NCBI GenBank assembly: GCA_000496175.1
Contig: KI543168.1
Coordinates: 350,174-410,821, forward strand
Length of the DNA: 60,648 nt
Source: an uncultured archaeon A07HR67
Lineage (GTDB): Archaea; Halobacteriota; Halobacteria; Halobacteriales; Haloferacaceae
Direction of reading: 5' to 3'
Under the pieces are notes generated by a model. The model had not been told where the DNA came from. It searched no databases and saw nothing but the letters and a program-made list of their open reading frames with translations. Positions 1 through 9,201 of the stretch are shown piece after piece. Numbering within the stretch: the first letter of the stretch is position 1; each line of letters opens with the position of its first letter. The position numbers and the translations under genes are program-made.

Positions 1-114
1 GTGATAGGCGGGGAGGTACTTCGTTATGAATTTCTTGACACGTCCTTGAGAGTAGGTTGTGTCGTTCCACGCGTGACTTGATACGCACACGAGCGTCTGT
101 GGTGTTCGTGACAA
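1..114 (-). CDS. Possible 5' end of an unidentified gene running off the left edge
   Basis: A minus-strand reading frame is open from a TTG codon at 114 to the first base of the window, 38 codons, with an in-frame stop shortly upstream. Its product contains a plausible stretch (SHAWNDTTYSQGRVKKFI). A TATA-like box lies about 29 nt before the TTG, the spacing seen for leaderless genes here. The DNA is much more AT-rich than the neighbourhood, so this could be the start of a mobile-element or accessory gene. No family was recognised and the frame may be fortuitous. Confidence 0.3.
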   Translation of the reverse strand, partial: MSRTPQTLVCVSSHAWNDTTYSQGRVKKFITKYLPAYH

Positions 115-137
115 GACAGCCCTGAATCAAGTACGGT

Positions 138-177
138 CAGATATAGCCGGTTTCAGTCCGTCATTACCGGGTTTCAG
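138..177 (-). promoter_or_regulatory. Putative promoter with two direct repeats
   Basis: Read on the minus strand, a TATA-like element (core about 141-145) sits roughly 29 nt before the possible TTG start at 114. Just upstream of it are two near-identical direct repeats, ccggtttcag (147-156) and ccgggtttcag (167-177), starting 20 nt apart, about two helical turns. That spacing suits a dimeric regulator binding next to the TATA box. Function is inferred only from position. Confidence 0.3.
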
Positions 178-343
178 GCTCTGCCTGTGGTTCCGCATGG
201 GATAATCTTGGGTGGCTCATACCGTGCCTGAAAATCACAACCAATTCCATATTATGTAGAAATTCATACACTGACAGATTAAGTATCATACAGGTTTATT
301 TTAGTACACACCAAGCGTCAGGTGTAGTTGTCGTTCAGAACGA

Positions 344-1417
344 ATGAATCATCTGCTGGACGGCGACGGGGCCGTATCAATGTCACCACCGGCAACACAG
401 ACAGGGGGATCACCCGCGGACGAAGAAGAGATATCCGACGCCGACGTGTTCGAGATACTGTCGAACCGCCGCCGTCGATTCGCCCTCCACGCGATCAAAC
501 GAAGAGAGGAACCGGTTGAGCTCTCCGAGCTCTCAGAACAGATTGCCGCCTGGGAGATGGACACGGAGCAAGAACAGATCAGTTACGAGGATCGTCGCGG
601 CGTGTACGTGACGCTCAAGACCACACACCTTCCGATGATGGACGAACGGGGCGTGGTAGAGTTCGAGCAACAAACAAAGACTGTCCAGTCGACGGAGTTG
701 CTTTCTGAACTCGACGTCTACATCCAAGCCCTCAGAGAAGATGAGATTCCGTGGAGCACCTACTACATCGGGCTCGCGGTTATCTGCTTCTCACTCGTCC
801 TCGCCGTCGCCGCCGACGCCCCCGGGGCAGCCGCGCTCGAACCGATCGACGCCGGCGTGGTCACTGTCGTCGCGTTCGGCGTGTCGTCACTCGTACACCA
901 CCTCGTCAACCGACGGAATCGGCTCGGAAGCACGGAAAAGCCGCCCGAACTCCGCCGACAGAAAAGAGCAGAACGGCCCGGCTACCGGCCCGCACGAGCG
1001 CTAAGCGTCGCGCTCGCGGTCATCGCCGCGGCCGGGCTCATATTTGGTAGCGGCGGCTTCACCGCGATGAGTGCGGATCGCGGTATCAACGTCGACGTCA
1101 CCGACGACGAGGACGCGTACCTCGGCTACGAGCTGACCACCGAGACCACCACAGCCAACAACTCCAGCACCGTCACCGCCGAAGCGACGTATCGAAACGG
1201 GTTCGGCGGCGAGCTTACGCTGGACGTTACCGTCGTCGTAGACGGAGACGAGGTCAGATCAGAGACGATAACTCTCGACCCCGGAGCAGAAGAATCCATC
1301 AGCGTCACGCGGTCGTGTTCGTCCGGCGAGACGATCGTCTTCGCGTTCGAGGCGGCCGGACGGGGGCCGGGGGTCAGCGTCTCGATGGACCGCACTCACA
1401 GCGTGTCGTGTGGCTGA
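344..1417 (+). CDS. DUF7344-type winged-helix domain membrane protein
   Basis: The N-terminal third (about residues 30-130) resembles the haloarchaeal DUF7344 winged-helix domain: it opens with DADVFEILSNRRRRFALHAI and continues with ELSEQIAAWE and a VYVTLKTTHLPMM recognition-helix-like stretch. Two hydrophobic segments follow around residues 141-165 and 167-190, then a basic linker, a third hydrophobic segment around 220-240, and a beta-rich C-terminal domain of about 110 residues, probably outside the membrane. This suggests a membrane-tethered DNA-binding or signalling protein; the combination is inferred and no ligand is evident. A TATA-like box at about 293-303 precedes the start; an alternative start is ATG 380. 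Base composition is less GC-rich than downstream genes. Confidence 0.7.
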   Translation: MNHLLDGDGAVSMSPPATQTGGSPADEEEISDADVFEILSNRRRRFALHAIKRREEPVELSELSEQIAAWEMDTEQEQISYEDRRGVYVTLKTTHLPMMDERGVVEFEQQTKTVQSTELLSELDVYIQALREDEIPWSTYYIGLAVICFSLVLAVAADAPGAAALEPIDAGVVTVVAFGVSSLVHHLVNRRNRLGSTEKPPELRRQKRAERPGYRPARALSVALAVIAAAGLIFGSGGFTAMSADRGINVDVTDDEDAYLGYELTTETTTANNSSTVTAEATYRNGFGGELTLDVTVVVDGDEVRSETITLDPGAEESISVTRSCSSGETIVFAFEAAGRGPGVSVSMDRTHSVSCG

Positions 1418-1514
1418 GGCCGGGTCGGCAGAATCGACGAGCGTGACTCGCCTGACGCCGGCAGCCGAGAGACGGCGACGGGTCGGGTCGACACGCGATC
1501 GGTCGAGAGGGTCG

Positions 1515-1967
1515 TCACCGGGGGTCGTTCTTTCGACCCGACCACGTCTCGATGTCGATCGTCCAGACGCGTGGGTCTTCCTGGGAGTCGACGTTCGTGA
1601 GCAGCTCCGGTCGGTAGGCGTTGTCTCCCATCGCTGCTCTGGCGGCATCCCAGTCGTCGATGGTGATTCGGTCGAGGCGTCCCTCGACGATCACGCTTCG
1701 CCACGCGTCGTCCGCGGCCATCTCGTACACCAGAAAGCTCGCGTCCGACGACCGCTCGGCGTACGTCACCTTTCGTCCCGCCTCGGAGTGGCCGGCGAAC
1801 AGGAAGTAGAGCCGGTCGTCGCCGTCGTACCCGAACGAGAGCGGAACCCCGTACGGGGTCCCGTCGGCGGCCATCGACAACACGCCGACCCCCTGTTCGG
1901 CGAGGAACGCCGAGATCGCTTCGTCGTCCATCTCGTGTCCTTGGAGGATGCCGGATGTCGGAGGCAT
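1515..1967 (-). CDS. Pyridoxamine 5'-phosphate oxidase family (FMN-binding split barrel) protein
   Basis: 150 aa, the usual size of the small haloarchaeal flavin-binding split-barrel proteins. The pattern GVGVLSMAADGTPYGVPLSF near residues 26-45 followed by LYFLFAGHSEAGRKV matches the PNPOx-like/HugZ-type fold that binds FMN or F420. A TATA-like ggcttttcag on the minus strand lies about 25 nt before the ATG, so a leaderless monocistronic transcript is likely. The substrate cannot be told; haem oxygenase-like or general flavin oxidoreductase roles are both possible. It is divergent from the methyltransferase gene, with no sign of a functional link. Confidence 0.8.
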   Translation of the reverse strand: MPPTSGILQGHEMDDEAISAFLAEQGVGVLSMAADGTPYGVPLSFGYDGDDRLYFLFAGHSEAGRKVTYAERSSDASFLVYEMAADDAWRSVIVEGRLDRITIDDWDAARAAMGDNAYRPELLTNVDSQEDPRVWTIDIETWSGRKNDPR

Positions 1968-2141
1968 GCGCGTACGTTCGGAGAAGCATCTGAAAAGCCT
2001 TGCTCGCAGGCGCGTCGACGCGGCGGCCGGCGACCGGCTCGTCGCAGGCGGTGAAGAATGGGTGATTTTTATGCGGTCGCGTCGAATCCGGGATTACGAT
2101 GGACCGACGAACCGCGCGTGCGCTCGGCCGGGGTGAAGGCG

Positions 2142-3281
2142 ATGGATGACGGAGACGCCGGCGCACCCGTCGTCGCCAGCTTTTTTTCGGGCTGTGGCGG
2201 GCTCGACAGGGGGTTCGAGCGAGCGGGGTTCGACGTGGCGCTCGCGAGCGACCACTGGGAACCGGCCGCGGAGACGTATCGGGAGAACAATCCCGACGTG
2301 CGGTTTCTGGAGGCGGACGTCCGTGAGTTGAGCGCCGACGACATCCGAGCGGCCGTCCGCGAGGCAGGACACGGCGTCGACGACGTGGACGTTGTGATCG
2401 GCGGACCGCCGTGTCAGGGGTTCAGCCGGCTCAACAACGAGCAGATCGAACTCGACGAGATGGAGAAAGACCGCCGCAACACCCTCTTCGAGGAATTTCT
2501 GCGGATGGTCACCGTTCTCGACCCACAGCTCGTGTTGATGGAGAACGTCAGAGACCTGATCAACCGAGAGACGAGCGACGGCCGCTACGTCAAGGACCTG
2601 ATCGTGAGAGAGTTCGCCTCGAAGGGATACAACTGCGAGTATCAGGTGCTCAGAGCCGAGGGGTACGATGTGCCACAGAAGCGCCGGCGGTTGTTTTTCG
2701 TGGGGACCAACCGCGACGTGCCGATCCGGTTCCCGGAGCCGACCACGCCGGAGGGGAGCCGTCGGACCGCAGGCGAGGCGCTCGCGGGTACGAGCGACGA
2801 CCTCCCGAACATGACGTACGCGAACACCAAGGAACGGACGCTCGAGCGCATCCGGCACGTGCCGCCGGGGGGCTACTACCGAGACCTCCCGGACCGGCTG
2901 AAAACAAAAAAGTACCGGTGTGAGTGTGCGGACACCGACAGCTGTCCACACGAGCCCGAGATCGTCAAACGCTACGGAACGTACCTCCGGCGGCTCCACC
3001 CCGACGAGCCCTCGCTCACCGTCAGCACCAACGAGTTCATCCACCCGAGCGAGGACCGATATCTCACCCCCCGAGAAATGGCTCGGCTTCAGACGTTCGA
3101 CGACGAGTTCGTCTTCGAGGGGACGAAGACCGCGGTGATGAAACAGATCGGCAACGCGGTGCCGGTGCGGCTGGCCGCGGCGTTCGCCGAGCGGTTCCGC
3201 GAGTGGTATCCGGCGATCCGCGACGCGCCCCGCGTCGACCCGGACGTGTACGAGCAACAATCGCTCACCGACATCGCGTGA
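2142..3281 (+). CDS. dcm: DNA (cytosine-5-)-methyltransferase, type II
   Basis: 379 aa with C5-methyltransferase motifs in order: SAM-binding [13 protein letters not shown] near residue 15, catalytic [12 protein letters not shown] (Cys nucleophile) near 90, the ENVRD motif, [10 protein letters not shown], then after a short target-recognition region [10 protein letters not shown], and [14 protein letters not shown] at the C-terminus. The variable region holds a cysteine/histidine cluster of the form CxC-x5-CxH, possibly a zinc knuckle. The frame is open 28 codons further up, but a GGTGA Shine-Dalgarno-like sequence 5 nt before ATG 2142 favours this start. It ends 17 bp from the convergent gene at 3298-4107, a probable restriction endonuclease; together they would form a type II restriction-modification pair. 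The target sequence is not deducible. Confidence 0.9.
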   Translation: MDDGDAGAPVVASFFSGCGGLDRGFERAGFDVALASDHWEPAAETYRENNPDVRFLEADVRELSADDIRAAVREAGHGVDDVDVVIGGPPCQGFSRLNNEQIELDEMEKDRRNTLFEEFLRMVTVLDPQLVLMENVRDLINRETSDGRYVKDLIVREFASKGYNCEYQVLRAEGYDVPQKRRRLFFVGTNRDVPIRFPEPTTPEGSRRTAGEALAGTSDDLPNMTYANTKERTLERIRHVPPGGYYRDLPDRLKTKKYRCECADTDSCPHEPEIVKRYGTYLRRLHPDEPSLTVSTNEFIHPSEDRYLTPREMARLQTFDDEFVFEGTKTAVMKQIGNAVPVRLAAAFAERFREWYPAIRDAPRVDPDVYEQQSLTDIA

Positions 3282-3297
3282 GCCGGTCGAAGACGGA

Positions 3298-4107
3298 TCA
3301 CCCGAACGTCACGCGGTAGACCGTCTTGATCCGAGGTTTGCGGGTACTCCCGCTGTACTGACCGTACATGTCGATCCGAAAGGCGGCCTCGCCGTCCACG
3401 TCGAAGAAGATGGAGGTGTCGTTCGAGTCCGTGGTGTAGATGGACAGCTCGCCGGTGCCGGCCTGAAACGCCTCGAGCGGTGCTCGCTCCATGGACGCGA
3501 AGCCGTGGAAGTTGCCGGCGGCGGTCACCTTACACGCGACCATGTTGGCGTCGAGCCGTACGTGTTCGAGAAGCCGTTCCCGGAGGGTTTGCTCGTCCGC
3601 GTCGCGAAACGCGCGGAACTTCTCGGCGAAGACTGGCGTCATCGCGGCGGCCATGTCCGAGCCCGCACAGTCCTCGGCGACGAACTCGCTCGTCACGCGG
3701 TCGTACGTCGCGAGCTCTGCGGAGGTCAACAGCTCGTCGATGTTGGTCTCGAAGATATCCTCGGCGAGCTTCGACGCGAGAGTGTTCCGGACGTTGATCG
3801 CGGTGTTCGAGGTGAGCTTCAACGAGTACCCCTTCGTCTGGCCCTCGCCGTGGACGACGACGTCGACGTCGTCCGTGGGGTCGGTCTTGCGGGCGTCTCC
3901 CTCCTCTGTCGCGTGGTCGATCGCGAACGGGGTGTGCTCGGTGATAAACGCCGCTGCCTTCCGCGCCCCGATCCGTACCCGCTCGCGCTGGTCGGCGTCG
4001 AGGTGTGCGAGCTGCTCGTCGGTGTCCGGACGGGCGTCGACCCCGTCGAGTTCGTCGCGTGTCAACATCTCGTGGGCTTTTCCGAGCCGTTCGGGGCTCC
4101 GTGGCAT
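3298..4107 (-). CDS. Probable type II restriction endonuclease (HaeIII-like), partner of the adjacent methyltransferase
   Basis: 269 aa, no strong family signature by eye. Around residues 80-100 it has acidic residues in [12 protein letters not shown] followed by GYSLKLTS, fitting the PD-(D/E)XK-type core in which an aspartate and a downstream SxK sit on adjacent strands, as in HaeIII-like nucleases (an Ile/Leu-Gly-x-S-x-K strand followed by an Asn-rich segment). The C-terminal half ([14 protein letters not shown] and later) is beta-rich. A TATA-like box lies about 28 nt before the ATG, so it has its own promoter. Adjacency and convergent orientation to the C5-methyltransferase is the main evidence for a restriction role; assignment is inference. 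ATG 4068 is an alternative start. Confidence 0.55.
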   Translation of the reverse strand: MPRSPERLGKAHEMLTRDELDGVDARPDTDEQLAHLDADQRERVRIGARKAAAFITEHTPFAIDHATEEGDARKTDPTDDVDVVVHGEGQTKGYSLKLTSNTAINVRNTLASKLAEDIFETNIDELLTSAELATYDRVTSEFVAEDCAGSDMAAAMTPVFAEKFRAFRDADEQTLRERLLEHVRLDANMVACKVTAAGNFHGFASMERAPLEAFQAGTGELSIYTTDSNDTSIFFDVDGEAAFRIDMYGQYSGSTRKPRIKTVYRVTFG

Positions 4108-4215
4108 GTACCTGCGCGACGACCCGTGAGCGTTTACCCGTTCCGCTTGCCCGACCGGCAGGTCGCGGCAGACCCGGAGCGCGGCTCTTTTACTCCGTAT
4201 TCACGAAGCCACCGT

Positions 4216-5340
4216 ATGGACATCGAGGAGGGCGGGCTCACGATCAGCGTTCCCGAGGCCCGCGACGGCGCGAGCGAGGGAACCGGCAGCGGGGTCTTTT
4301 TCAACCCGACACAGGAGCTGAACCGTGATGTCACGGTCGCCGTCCTGCGCGCCTACCGCGAGCGCGAGCCGCGCGCCGAGACCTACCTCGACGCGATGGC
4401 GGCCTCGGGGATTCGGGGCGTGCGCGCCGCCGCCGAGGGGTACGACGTGACGTGTGCCGACATCGACCCTGACGCGGTCGCGCTCGCCGAAGAGAACCTC
4501 GCGAGCAACGACCTCGCAGGCGAGACGGTCAACCGCGACGTCAACGCGTTGTTACACGAGACCGTGTTCGACGTCGTCGACGTGGACCCGTACGGGACGC
4601 CGATCCCGTTTGCCGACGCCGCGTTCGCGAACGCGCGTAACCTCGTCTGTGTCACCGCCACCGACACCGCGCCGCTGTGTGGCGCACACCTACAGAGCGG
4701 AATCCGCAAGTACGGCGCGGTGCCGCGCAACACCGACTACCATCCGGAGATGGGGCTCCGGACGCTCGTCTCCGCGCTGGTTCGCACCGCCGCGCGGTAC
4801 GACACGGCCGCACGGCCGATCCTCTCGCACGTCTCGCGACACTACGCCCGGACGTACCTCGAACTCGAATCCGGCGCGCGTGCGGCCGACGACCGTCTCG
4901 AGGCGCTCGGCCACGTGGACAACTGTGAGGACTGTCTCTGGCGGGAGCCGACCCACGGGCTCATCGCCGACCCCGTGGACGCGTGTCCCAACTGTGGGAG
5001 CGAGCGCGTGTTGACCGCCGGGCCGCTCTGGTTGGGTCCCGTCGCGGAGTCGGCGTTCGCCCGCGCGGTCCACGAGCGCGTCACCGACGAGATGGGCGAG
5101 GCGGAACGGGCGCGGCGGCTGCTCGGGACCGTCGCCCGCGAGCTCGACACCCCCACACACTACGACCAACACCGGCTGTACAAACAATGGGGCGAGCCGG
5201 CGATCGGCATGGACGCGTTCGTCGACAGACTCACCGCGGCCGGCTACGACGCCAGCCGCGCCCACTACCGCGGAACCGCCGTCAAGACCACCGCGTCGAT
5301 TCCCGAGATGCGGGCCGTCGTTCTCGGCGACGCGGGCTGA
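4216..5340 (+). CDS. trm1: tRNA (guanine(26)-N(2))-dimethyltransferase Trm1
   Basis: 374 aa, typical for archaeal Trm1, which makes N2,N2-dimethylguanosine at tRNA position 26 using SAM. The N-terminal [13 protein letters not shown] signature is followed by the Rossmann motif [16 protein letters not shown], then [11 protein letters not shown] (catalytic DPYG) around residue 120. The C-terminal region holds CEDC and CPNC zinc-binding pairs around residues 235-265, as in the family. ATG 4216 is chosen because the signature starts about 25 residues later and a TATA-like element (ctctttta region) lies just upstream; the frame remains open far upstream only because of the GC bias. Monocistronic by appearance. 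Confidence 0.95.
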   Translation: MDIEEGGLTISVPEARDGASEGTGSGVFFNPTQELNRDVTVAVLRAYREREPRAETYLDAMAASGIRGVRAAAEGYDVTCADIDPDAVALAEENLASNDLAGETVNRDVNALLHETVFDVVDVDPYGTPIPFADAAFANARNLVCVTATDTAPLCGAHLQSGIRKYGAVPRNTDYHPEMGLRTLVSALVRTAARYDTAARPILSHVSRHYARTYLELESGARAADDRLEALGHVDNCEDCLWREPTHGLIADPVDACPNCGSERVLTAGPLWLGPVAESAFARAVHERVTDEMGEAERARRLLGTVARELDTPTHYDQHRLYKQWGEPAIGMDAFVDRLTAAGYDASRAHYRGTAVKTTASIPEMRAVVLGDAG

Positions 5341-5404
5341 CGCCGCGGCGGGGGACCGTCGTCCGACCCGCCAGCTTTTGTCGGCGTCGGCCGAACCGGG
5401 TCGC

Positions 5405-6706
5405 GTGACCCACACTCCGACCGCTCGATTCCCCACCGCCCGGCTCGTCGTCGGCGCCGCCCGTGACCAGCGGGTGACGTTTCTCGCTGCCGGCGTCGCG
5501 TACTACGCGTTCGTCTCGCTCCTGCCCACGTTGTTGCTGCTCGTCGTCGTCGCGGGCAGCCTCTTCGGCGACGCGGTCGCAACGCGGGCGCTCGCGGTCG
5601 CCGGCGGGTTCCTGACGCCGACGAGCCAGGAGGCGGTCGGGAGCGCCGTCACCGCCGCACGAGGGCGAGCGAGCGTCGGGCTGCTCGGACTCGGCGTCCT
5701 CCTCTGGTCGACGCTGAAGCTGTTTCGGGGGCTCGACACCGCCTTCGCCGAGGTGTACGGCACCGAGGAGACGGCCGGCGTGCTCCGGCAACTGGCGGAC
5801 GCCGCGTCGGTCGTCTTCGGCATTGGGGTCGGAGTCGCGGCCATGCTCGCCGTCGGCGTGCTTGTGGCCGCCGCCGGCTTCTCCGGGCGCGCCTCCGTGA
5901 GTGTCCTCGCGCTGCCACTCGTTCTCGGCGTCGCCTTCCTGCCGATGTACTACCTGTTGCCGCAGCCGCCGATGACGCTCCGAGCGGCGGCCCCGGGCGC
6001 GGTCTTCGCTGCGGCCGGCTGGACCGTGTCGCAGGCGGGGTTCCAGGCGTACGCCACCGCCGCCGGACAGTACCAGGTGTACGGCGTCATCGGCGGCGTG
6101 CTGCTTTTGATCACGTGGCTGTACGTCGCCGCGATGGTGGTGATTCTCGGCGCCGTCCTCAACGCCGTGTTGGCGGACGGGTCGGGTCCGCGGCCGCCGT
6201 CGAGCACGGCGGAGTCGCCCGGCCGCGAGGGGACGGACCGGCAGTTACAACACGGCAGCGGTCGACCGACCGATATGAACGGTGAGGCGGATCGCGAGGG
6301 AGAATCGGGCGACGGAGACCGCCCGCGCGGGGCGCCGGACGTCGCCGCCCTCGAAGAAGAGGTGCGGGGGCTCCGCGCGCAGCTCGACGAGTTCGAAGCG
6401 GACATCGAAGACCGAACCGTCGACCGCCCGAAACTGGAGTCCGAGCTGAAACGCTACGTTCGCTCGCGAATGCGTCGCGGCCACGCGCGCGGCTGGGGGC
6501 CGTACCTCGTTCTGTTGTACGGGACGGTGCTGACGCTCGGGGCGTTCACCTTTCTCGAAGGGGTGTACGCGATTGCCGCGATGGTCGTTCTCGGATTGTC
6601 AACGCTGGGATTGTACACCCTGTTCATCCTCGTCGGCGTCGGGCTCAACCTGATCGGAACGCCGGGGAAGGCGCTCGACTACGCGCGGCGGCGCGGCGGC
6701 GATTGA
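5405..6706 (+). CDS. YihY/BrkB family membrane protein with an extra C-terminal membrane domain
   Basis: 433 aa. Residues 1-255 form the YihY/virulence-factor-BrkB fold: a conserved opening (FLAAGVAYYAFVSLLPTLLLL) and about six hydrophobic segments. A hydrophilic Gly/Asp-rich linker follows (about 255-315), then a short coiled coil (LEEEVRGLRAQLDEFEADIE), then two further hydrophobic segments near the C-terminus. The family was once thought to be RNase BN; the actual role is unknown. GTG 5405 is preferred over TTG 5378 because a TATA-like cttttgt lies about 27 nt upstream of it. Its stop nearly abuts the next gene, suggesting a two-gene operon with the PAP2 protein. Confidence 0.85.
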   Translation: MTHTPTARFPTARLVVGAARDQRVTFLAAGVAYYAFVSLLPTLLLLVVVAGSLFGDAVATRALAVAGGFLTPTSQEAVGSAVTAARGRASVGLLGLGVLLWSTLKLFRGLDTAFAEVYGTEETAGVLRQLADAASVVFGIGVGVAAMLAVGVLVAAAGFSGRASVSVLALPLVLGVAFLPMYYLLPQPPMTLRAAAPGAVFAAAGWTVSQAGFQAYATAAGQYQVYGVIGGVLLLITWLYVAAMVVILGAVLNAVLADGSGPRPPSSTAESPGREGTDRQLQHGSGRPTDMNGEADREGESGDGDRPRGAPDVAALEEEVRGLRAQLDEFEADIEDRTVDRPKLESELKRYVRSRMRRGHARGWGPYLVLLYGTVLTLGAFTFLEGVYAIAAMVVLGLSTLGLYTLFILVGVGLNLIGTPGKALDYARRRGGD

Positions 6707-6711
6707 CGGCG

Positions 6712-7689
6712 ATGGTCGGAATCGTTCCGCCGGCCCGCGGCGTCGGCGAGTTCGTCGTCGTCGACGCGCTGCCGGAGGTCGTGGTCGTCGTCTTCGCGGC
6801 GGTCACCCACCTCGCGGACCCGTGGTTTCTCTTCGCGATGTTGGCCGGCGTCTACTGGTTCGCGAGCGACCGGCTCACGGCCCGCCCCCGACGGGCGGGC
6901 GCGACCGCCATCGCGCTCGTCGCCGCCGGCTACGCCGCCGTCGCGGTCGGCAAGGCGGTCTCTGCGGTCCCGCGCCCGCCGGAGGCGACGGGGCCCGTCG
7001 ACGTTCCCGCGTGGCTCCCGGAGCTACTCGCGGGGTGGTACGAGGCACAACTCGTCTCCGGCGGATTCGGATTTCCAAGCGGCCATGCCGCCGGCGCGGC
7101 CGTCGCCTACGGCGCGCTCGCGGCGGTGTTCACCGACGCGTGGACGCGCCGGAGACGGTACGGCGCCGCAGCCGGGGTCGCCGTCGCCGTCGCCGCCTCC
7201 CGGGTCCTCATCGGCGTTCACTACCTCGTCGACGTCGTCGCCGGCCTCGCGTTGGGCGCCGCGGTCCTCGCGATCGGCCTGTGGCTCGCCGGCGACCCGC
7301 GGCTTCGGCGCGGCGGCGACCGCAGAGCCGACGCGTCCCGTCTCGACCCGACGCCGGTCTTCGGGCTGGCGGCGGCGGTTTCGGTGGTTGCCGCGGCGGT
7401 GGCGGTCGCCGGCGGCCACACCGGCGAGGTCGTCGAGGCGGGGATCGGCGTCGGCACGGGCGTTGGGGGCGCGGTCGGCTGGCGGCTCGTCTCCGGCGCC
7501 GAGCCGCCCGTTCGGGTCCGCGTCGCGGCTCCCGGGCTCGTGGTGACCGGCGGGTGTTGGGTCGGCGCGTACACGCTCGGCGGGACCCTCAGCGGAGCGC
7601 TCGGCACGACGGTCGCGACCGCAGCCGCGGTGGTCGGCGTGATCGCGATGCCGGCAGCGCCGGCGCTGTGGGCGCGGGTCGGCGGATAA
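6712..7689 (+). CDS. PAP2 superfamily phosphatase (membrane)
   Basis: 325 aa integral membrane protein. The phosphatase motifs are present: GFPSGHAAGAAVAYG (motif with catalytic His) around residue 125 and SRVLIGVHYLVDVVAG (third motif, His and Asp) around residue 165; an upstream KAVSAVPRPP matches the Lys/Arg-rich first motif. The family dephosphorylates lipid phosphates such as undecaprenyl- or dolichyl-pyrophosphate and phosphatidates; the substrate here is unknown. Roughly eight hydrophobic segments extend past the catalytic core, longer than minimal PAP2 proteins. ATG 6712 lies 5 bp after the YihY stop; TTG 6703 overlaps that stop and is an alternative. Confidence 0.9.
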   Translation: MVGIVPPARGVGEFVVVDALPEVVVVVFAAVTHLADPWFLFAMLAGVYWFASDRLTARPRRAGATAIALVAAGYAAVAVGKAVSAVPRPPEATGPVDVPAWLPELLAGWYEAQLVSGGFGFPSGHAAGAAVAYGALAAVFTDAWTRRRRYGAAAGVAVAVAASRVLIGVHYLVDVVAGLALGAAVLAIGLWLAGDPRLRRGGDRRADASRLDPTPVFGLAAAVSVVAAAVAVAGGHTGEVVEAGIGVGTGVGGAVGWRLVSGAEPPVRVRVAAPGLVVTGGCWVGAYTLGGTLSGALGTTVATAAAVVGVIAMPAAPALWARVGG

Positions 7690-7710
7690 AAAACGCGGGT
7701 CGGGGCCGGC

Positions 7711-9075
7711 TCAGAACGTCTCGAGGTAGCGGTCTTCCTCCCACTGGGAGACCTGCGTGAGGTACTCGCTGAACTCTTGGCTTTTGGCCTCGACGAACTT
7801 CTCGGAGACGTGCGGGCCGAGCGCCTCGGAGACGACCTCGTCGGCGTCCAACTCGTCGACGGCGGAGCCGAGGTTCGGGGGGAGCGTGTCGATGCCGTAC
7901 TCCTTGCGTTTGGCGTCGTCGAACTCGTAGATGTCCTCTTGCACCGGGTCGCCGGGGTCGGCGTCGGTCTCGATGCCGTGGAGTCCGGCGGCGATGAGCG
8001 CCGCGTAGCCGAGGTACGGGTTACACGACGGGTCCGGGCTGCGAACCTCGAAGCGCGCGGAGACGCCCGCGGCGTCGGGGACGCGAACCAGCGCGGAGCG
8101 GTTGGTGTCGGACCACGCGACGTAGATGGGTGCCTCGTAGCCGGGCACCAGCCGCTTGTAGGAGTTCACCGTCGGGTTGGTGACGGCCGTGAACGCCTGC
8201 GCGTGGTTCAACACGCCGCCCATGAACTGGTAGGCCGTCTCGCTCAGGTTGAACTCGTCGGCGTCGTCCGCGAAGGCGTTGCCGTCCTCGTCGAACAACG
8301 AGATGTGGCTGTGCATCCCCGAGCCGTTGATCTCGGCGATCGGCTTGGGCATGAACGTCGCGTGCAGGTCGTGTTGGGCGGCGACCGCGCGGACGACGGC
8401 GCGGAACGTCGCGATGTTGTCCGCGGTGGTGAGCGCGTCGGCGTACTTGAAGTTGATCTCGTGTTGCCCCTCGGCGACCTCGTGGTGGGAGGCTTCGATC
8501 TCGAAGCCCATCTCCTCGAGGGTGAAGATGATCTCCTTGCGCACGTCGCTCGCGAGGTCTTTGGGCGCCAGATCGAAGTAGCCGCCGTTGTCGTGGGGGA
8601 TCGTCGTCGCGTTCCCCTGGTCGTCGGTCTTAAACAGGAAGAACTCGGGCTCGGGCCCGATCGAGACGGTGTACCCCATCTCGTCGGCCTTCTCGAGAAC
8701 GCTTTTCAACACCTGACGCGGGCCGCCGACGAACGGCTCGCCGTCGGTGTCGACGATGTCACAGATGAGCCGGGCGGCGCCGGAGTCGCCGTCGTCGCGC
8801 CACGGGAGCACGGCGAACGTCTCCGGGTCGGGGACGAGCCGCATGTCGGACTCCTGAATGCGGACGAACCCCTCGATCGAGGAGCCGTCGAAGTAGATCC
8901 CCTCGGTGAACGCCTTCTCGGCCTGGTGGGCCGGAACGGAGACGTTTTTCACGACGCCGAGGATGTCGGTGAACTGGAGCCGGAGGAAGTCGATGTTTTG
9001 CTCGTCGATCTCGTCGAGTACCGCCTGTTCGTCGGCCGTGAGGCCGCCGTCCGGAGCCGCGTTGTTGTCGGTCAT
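7711..9075 (-). CDS. glnA: Glutamine synthetase, type I
   Basis: 454 aa, typical of archaeal GSI; makes glutamine from glutamate, ammonia and ATP in the cytoplasm. Visible signatures: [14 protein letters not shown] near the N-terminus, [13 protein letters not shown] (beta-grasp end), the metal-binding [39 protein letters not shown] (catalytic His region) and [21 protein letters not shown]. Divergently transcribed from an Lrp-family regulator, an arrangement known in haloarchaea where Lrp-type proteins control glnA. A TATA-like ctttatact lies about 30 nt before the ATG. A second GS-fold protein is encoded at 50484-51836, but this one carries the complete housekeeping signatures. Confidence 0.97.
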   Translation of the reverse strand: MTDNNAAPDGGLTADEQAVLDEIDEQNIDFLRLQFTDILGVVKNVSVPAHQAEKAFTEGIYFDGSSIEGFVRIQESDMRLVPDPETFAVLPWRDDGDSGAARLICDIVDTDGEPFVGGPRQVLKSVLEKADEMGYTVSIGPEPEFFLFKTDDQGNATTIPHDNGGYFDLAPKDLASDVRKEIIFTLEEMGFEIEASHHEVAEGQHEINFKYADALTTADNIATFRAVVRAVAAQHDLHATFMPKPIAEINGSGMHSHISLFDEDGNAFADDADEFNLSETAYQFMGGVLNHAQAFTAVTNPTVNSYKRLVPGYEAPIYVAWSDTNRSALVRVPDAAGVSARFEVRSPDPSCNPYLGYAALIAAGLHGIETDADPGDPVQEDIYEFDDAKRKEYGIDTLPPNLGSAVDELDADEVVSEALGPHVSEKFVEAKSQEFSEYLTQVSQWEEDRYLETF

Positions 9076-9201
9076 GTTTTAGACAGTTATCTTCTTATCT
9101 GCCAGTATAAAGGCCTTATCGATTGGTGCATGAACCGCCAGCGCCGGCTGTGTAGTGGACGTTCGTAAAATTCTAAACCCCCCGAGCCGTGGTAGAGCCT
9201 A
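9076..9201. promoter_or_regulatory. Divergent glnA / lrp promoter region
   Basis: This 126-bp AT-enriched intergenic segment must carry both promoters. For glnA (minus) the TATA-like box is at about 9102-9111, and directly upstream of it lies the perfect palindrome AAGGCCTT (9110-9117), overlapping the expected BRE position. For lrp (plus) an A/T-rich aaaattcta at about 9166-9174 sits about 30 nt before its ATG. The glnA leader also contains agataa twice (gaagataa and cagataag, minus strand). The palindrome and repeats are candidate sites for the adjacent Lrp-type regulator; this is inferred from position. Confidence 0.55.

Noticed and set aside
2058..2141. Extended N-terminus of the methyltransferase
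   Set aside because: The Shine-Dalgarno-like GGTGA and the motif I position favour ATG 2142.
2094..3260. Minus-strand 388-codon ORF opposite the methyltransferase
   Set aside because: Shadow frame of a gene with complete C5-methyltransferase motifs.
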